Positions 5,113 through 6,252 of a DNA stretch of 6,252 nt are shown here, in pieces. The notes under the pieces were generated by a model. That model did not search any database. It saw nothing but the letters and a program-made list of their open reading frames with translations, and had not been told where the DNA came from. This stretch comes from Holosporales bacterium. GTDB taxonomy: Bacteria; Pseudomonadota; Alphaproteobacteria; RUG11792. Each line of letters begins with the position of its first letter. Within the stretch, counting starts at the first letter, position 1. The position numbers and the translations under genes are program-made. Location: contig JAITTR010000009.1 in the NCBI GenBank assembly GCA_031286725.1, positions 1 to 6,252 of the forward strand. The letters run 5' to 3'.

Positions 5113-5589
5113 TTATTTTTCCGAAGAAAAGAGGTTAATAAGTATCAGGAAAACGGCGGAGCAGGATATGAAACAATCCGCAAAATTAAATGCTGGCCAA
5201 TGCCAGTTTTTATAGTACACGTCTATAAAGTCAACGACAGCTCCGTGGAAAAATCGATCTAATAGATTCCCTACGGCTCCTCCTATTAATATAGCGCACA
5301 AAACTTGTTCAAGTATGGTTTTAAATTTTAAAAACGCGTATATTAAAAATAAAATGCAAAGTATAGTTAGAATTACGATTAAATAAAATTCGGTTAAATT
5401 GTTTGGATGCAAAAGTCCAAAGCTAATTCCGCGATTAAAAGTTAAAACAAAATTCAAAAATGGCATTACGCGCAATGGTTCATCTCTAGGCAAAAAAGCT
5501 AGAACGCTCCATTTCGTCGCTTGGTCAAATATTATTGAGAAAACGCATAACATAGAGCAAAACAAATACATCCTTTTCGTAACTTTCAT
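5113..5589 (-). CDS. lspA: Lipoprotein signal peptidase (signal peptidase II)
   Basis: This inner-membrane aspartyl protease cuts signal peptides from prolipoproteins after lipid attachment to the lipobox cysteine. The 158-residue product has the family's usual length and four membrane segments. Conserved blocks are visible: 'FDQATK' (21-26), 'FNRGISFGLL' (51-60), 'GGAVGNLLDR' (103-112), 'VVDFIDVY' with catalytic D120, and 'FNFADCFI' with catalytic D138. It starts with the ATG at 5589-5587, which overlaps the stop of the preceding dsbD-like gene (ATGA), so translation is probably coupled; a second in-frame ATG at codon 7 is less likely. It ends in TAA at 5115-5113. After it comes a run of seven T then six A, without a G+C-rich terminator stem. 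One lipoprotein substrate in a Tol-containing cell would be Pal (inference). Confidence 0.97.
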   Translation of the reverse strand: MKVTKRMYLFCSMLCVFSIIFDQATKWSVLAFLPRDEPLRVMPFLNFVLTFNRGISFGLLHPNNLTEFYLIVILTILCILFLIYAFLKFKTILEQVLCAILIGGAVGNLLDRFFHGAVVDFIDVYYKNWHWPAFNFADCFISCSAVFLILINLFSSEK

Positions 5590-6251
5590 TTTTGAGCCTC
5601 AAATTCTATAGTTTTTATTATTTTGTTTTTAGTAATTATAGACGGGAATCTTATAGGCTCGCGGCTTCCCGCAGGATAATAAACATAGAACGGAATTGAT
5701 GCGGAACCATAACTTTTTAACAAATCGGATATATCTTTGCTTCTATTCGTCCAATCGCATTGAATTGCCTGTATGTCTTTTGTTTTAAATAAGTTGACTA
5801 TTTCTTTATCCAAAAATACTCGACTATTAAATTGGCAATTAATACACCAAGCTGCGGTAAAACTTACAAACACGGGTTTCCCGCTACTTGTCGCTTCTTC
5901 TAAAACATTTGGAGAATAATCTTTCCAAGCTACTGTCTCTAAATCTTTTTGAGAATTATCGGCCGAATAAATCGAGAATATACAGGAAAAAAGAAATCCA
6001 AAAAGAGATATTGCTCGGGTTATTTTCGATTTATTAGATTTTTCAAGAGACCATATGAAAAAAGATATTATGATTAAAATGGCGATTATTAACATAACGC
6101 TTGATATATTTATTTGAGAAGTTAATATCCATAGTAACCAAACGCAGGACAATAGCATTGCAAATCCCATGAATTCTTTAAATGTTTCTAGCCATTTTCC
6201 AGGAACAGGAAATATTTTTATAATAGACGGAAATAATGATATCAATAAAAA
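5586..6251 (-). CDS. DsbD-family thiol:disulfide interchange protein, C-terminal part (5' end outside window)
   Basis: DsbD-type proteins carry electrons from cytoplasmic thioredoxin across the inner membrane to periplasmic reductases. The frame is open through the right window edge, so the N-terminal part is missing; numbering here starts from the TTG at 6245. Visible parts: 'FPVPGKWLETFKEFMGFAM' at 12-30, typical of the end of the DsbD membrane domain; membrane segments at about 26-42, 48-66 and 77-95; then a thioredoxin-like domain at about 105-219 with the redox pair C134-C137 in 'FTAAWCINCQ' and the cis-proline P185 in 'SIPFYVYYPAG'. This matches the gamma domain of DsbD/ScsB proteins. 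Whether the alpha domain exists cannot be seen, so the exact subtype (DsbD, ScsB or CcdA-thioredoxin fusion) is open. It ends in TGA, overlapping the lspA ATG by four bases. Confidence 0.9.
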   Translation of the reverse strand, partial: FLLISLFPSIIKIFPVPGKWLETFKEFMGFAMLLSCVWLLWILTSQINISSVMLIIAILIIISFFIWSLEKSNKSKITRAISLFGFLFSCIFSIYSADNSQKDLETVAWKDYSPNVLEEATSSGKPVFVSFTAAWCINCQFNSRVFLDKEIVNLFKTKDIQAIQCDWTNRSKDISDLLKSYGSASIPFYVYYPAGSREPIRFPSIITKNKIIKTIEFEAQK

Positions 6252-6252
6252 T

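Noticed and set aside
1..6252. CRISPR array or defence cluster
   Set aside because: No regularly spaced repeats and no nuclease, helicase or other defence-type proteins are visible; the only repeats are the single palindromic element and the diverged integrase remnants.

Overview
The window is AT-rich bacterial DNA carrying release factor 2, three Tol genes, signal peptidase II and a DsbD-type reductase. The style of the Tol proteins, the RF2 without a recoding site, the strong A+T bias of third positions and the many decayed genes fit an alphaproteobacterium with a reduced, probably host-associated genome (Holosporales- or Rickettsiales-like). The organism is an inference; no species is claimed.

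Left part (1-900): two broken P4-type tyrosine-recombinase genes lie tail to tail and meet at about position 300. The left one reads rightward with two frameshifts. The right one reads leftward and ends at the conserved 'LTFVRSGE' block, exactly at the junction. The right one lies downstream of, and on the same strand as, a complete CAU-anticodon tRNA gene (744-820, minus strand), the usual geometry of an island inserted at a tRNA 3' end. The tRNA has a clear -35/-10 promoter. This stretch looks less AT-rich than the housekeeping genes.

Middle (1009-4448, plus strand): prfB (RF2) is preceded by a five-codon reading frame whose UGA overlaps the prfB start. Then come tolQ, tolR and tolA, tightly packed (11-nt overlap, then a 2-nt gap). 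They encode the inner-membrane motor of the Tol-Pal system that helps constrict the outer membrane at division. tolB and pal do not follow.

Gene-poor stretch (4449-5112): on the minus strand there are traces of three small decayed or disrupted reading frames. The best has a strong Shine-Dalgarno sequence and is cut by a ~92-bp element made of two perfect hairpins; removing 92 bp in silico restores one continuous 55-residue frame. A second carries two stop codons where tryptophan would fit.

Right part (5113-6252, minus strand): a dsbD-like gene, cut by the window edge, overlaps lspA by four bases (ATGA) and probably forms one transcript convergent with the tol genes. The clearest unusual structures are the double-hairpin insertion, the tail-to-tail integrase remnants beside the tRNA, and the UGA mini-frame on prfB. 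No complete new system is evident.
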